Below, piece by piece: positions 5,595-5,776 of a stretch of DNA of 5,776 bases (position 1 is the first letter of the stretch; each line of letters starts with the position of its first letter). A program made the position numbers and the translations under genes. The stretch is from Deltaproteobacteria bacterium UBA6601 (GTDB lineage Bacteria; Myxococcota_A; UBA796; UBA9615): positions 1 to 5,776 of the forward strand of contig DJIF01000026.1 in assembly GCA_002433485.1 (NCBI GenBank), written 5' to 3'. The notes under the pieces are model-generated. The model did no database searches and was not told the origin of the DNA. It saw only the letters and a list, made by a program, of their open reading frames with translations.

Positions 5595-5613
5595 CCGCAG
5601 GCTCTCCTTGCGG
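5595..5613 (+). terminator. Possible weak stem-loop just after rdgB
   Basis: CCGCAGG (5595-5601) can pair with CC plus TGCGG (5606-5613, one bulged T) around a CTCT loop, starting one base after the rdgB stop. No run of T follows, so intrinsic termination is doubtful. It could instead mark an mRNA 3' end after processing. Confidence 0.25.
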
Positions 5614-5625
5614 CACTCTTGCAGG

Positions 5626-5660
5626 GTGAAGTGTGAGCTTGTATATCTCCCACACTTCGC
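5626..5660 (+). other. Stem-loop between rdgB and tRNA-Pro
   Basis: GAAGTGTG (5628-5635) and CACACTTC (5651-5658) are perfectly complementary. In RNA the stem extends by a G-U and a G-C pair to 5626/5660, enclosing a 15-base loop. No T-tract follows. It could be a factor-dependent terminator element, a 3'-end stabiliser of the rph-rdgB transcript, or a processing signal ahead of the tRNA. Confidence 0.4.
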
Positions 5661-5708
5661 GGGTAGACCTCTCCGTCCTTTGGATTTGGGGGTCGAGACA
5701 GTGGCCTG

Positions 5709-5776
<68 letters not shown>

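Overview
The window is a moderately GC-rich, tightly packed piece of bacterial chromosome. It runs from the 3' part of cysS to the 5' part of a tRNA-Pro gene. The best taxonomic hint is a lipoprotein with low-complexity Asp5-Ser-Ala-Ala-Gly repeats next to a c-type cytochrome motif. Such Asp/Ser/Ala/Gly runs are frequent in exported lipoproteins of Myxococcota and related former Deltaproteobacteria. This points to a Gram-negative of that broad group, but it is an inference from style, not from a marker gene.

Layout: (1) 1-963 (+) is the C-terminal two thirds of cysteinyl-tRNA synthetase. (2) 965-1999 (-) is a secreted lipoprotein of unknown function, converging on cysS with one base between the stop codons. 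(3) 2000-2216 is a divergent intergenic region holding two conspicuous dyads, a long imperfect inverted repeat at 2036-2063 and a perfect 14-bp palindrome at 2177-2190. (4) 2217-4197 (+) is a three-gene cluster with overlapping start and stop codons: a YceI-like periplasmic protein, a four-helix membrane protein with a cytochrome b561-like histidine pattern, and a one-heme c-type cytochrome lipoprotein. (5) 4222-5593 (+) holds rph (RNase PH) and rdgB (dITP/XTP pyrophosphatase), ten bases apart. (6) 5594-5708 is a spacer with two possible RNA hairpins. (7) 5709-5776 is a tRNA-Pro(UGG) gene cut by the window end.

The housekeeping genes (cysS, rph, rdgB, tRNA-Pro) are ordinary. The distinctive part is the YceI / b561-like / cytochrome c cluster. 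All three products should be exported or membrane-bound, the genes overlap by 4 nt and 1 nt, and the pairing of YceI with a b561-type protein parallels the yceI-yceJ pair of E. coli. I infer a small envelope electron-transfer unit: a lipid- or quinone-binding periplasmic protein, a possible di-heme transmembrane conduit, and a membrane-anchored cytochrome c as electron partner. The function is not demonstrated by the sequence. I saw no insertion sequence, CRISPR array, phage gene or defence gene.
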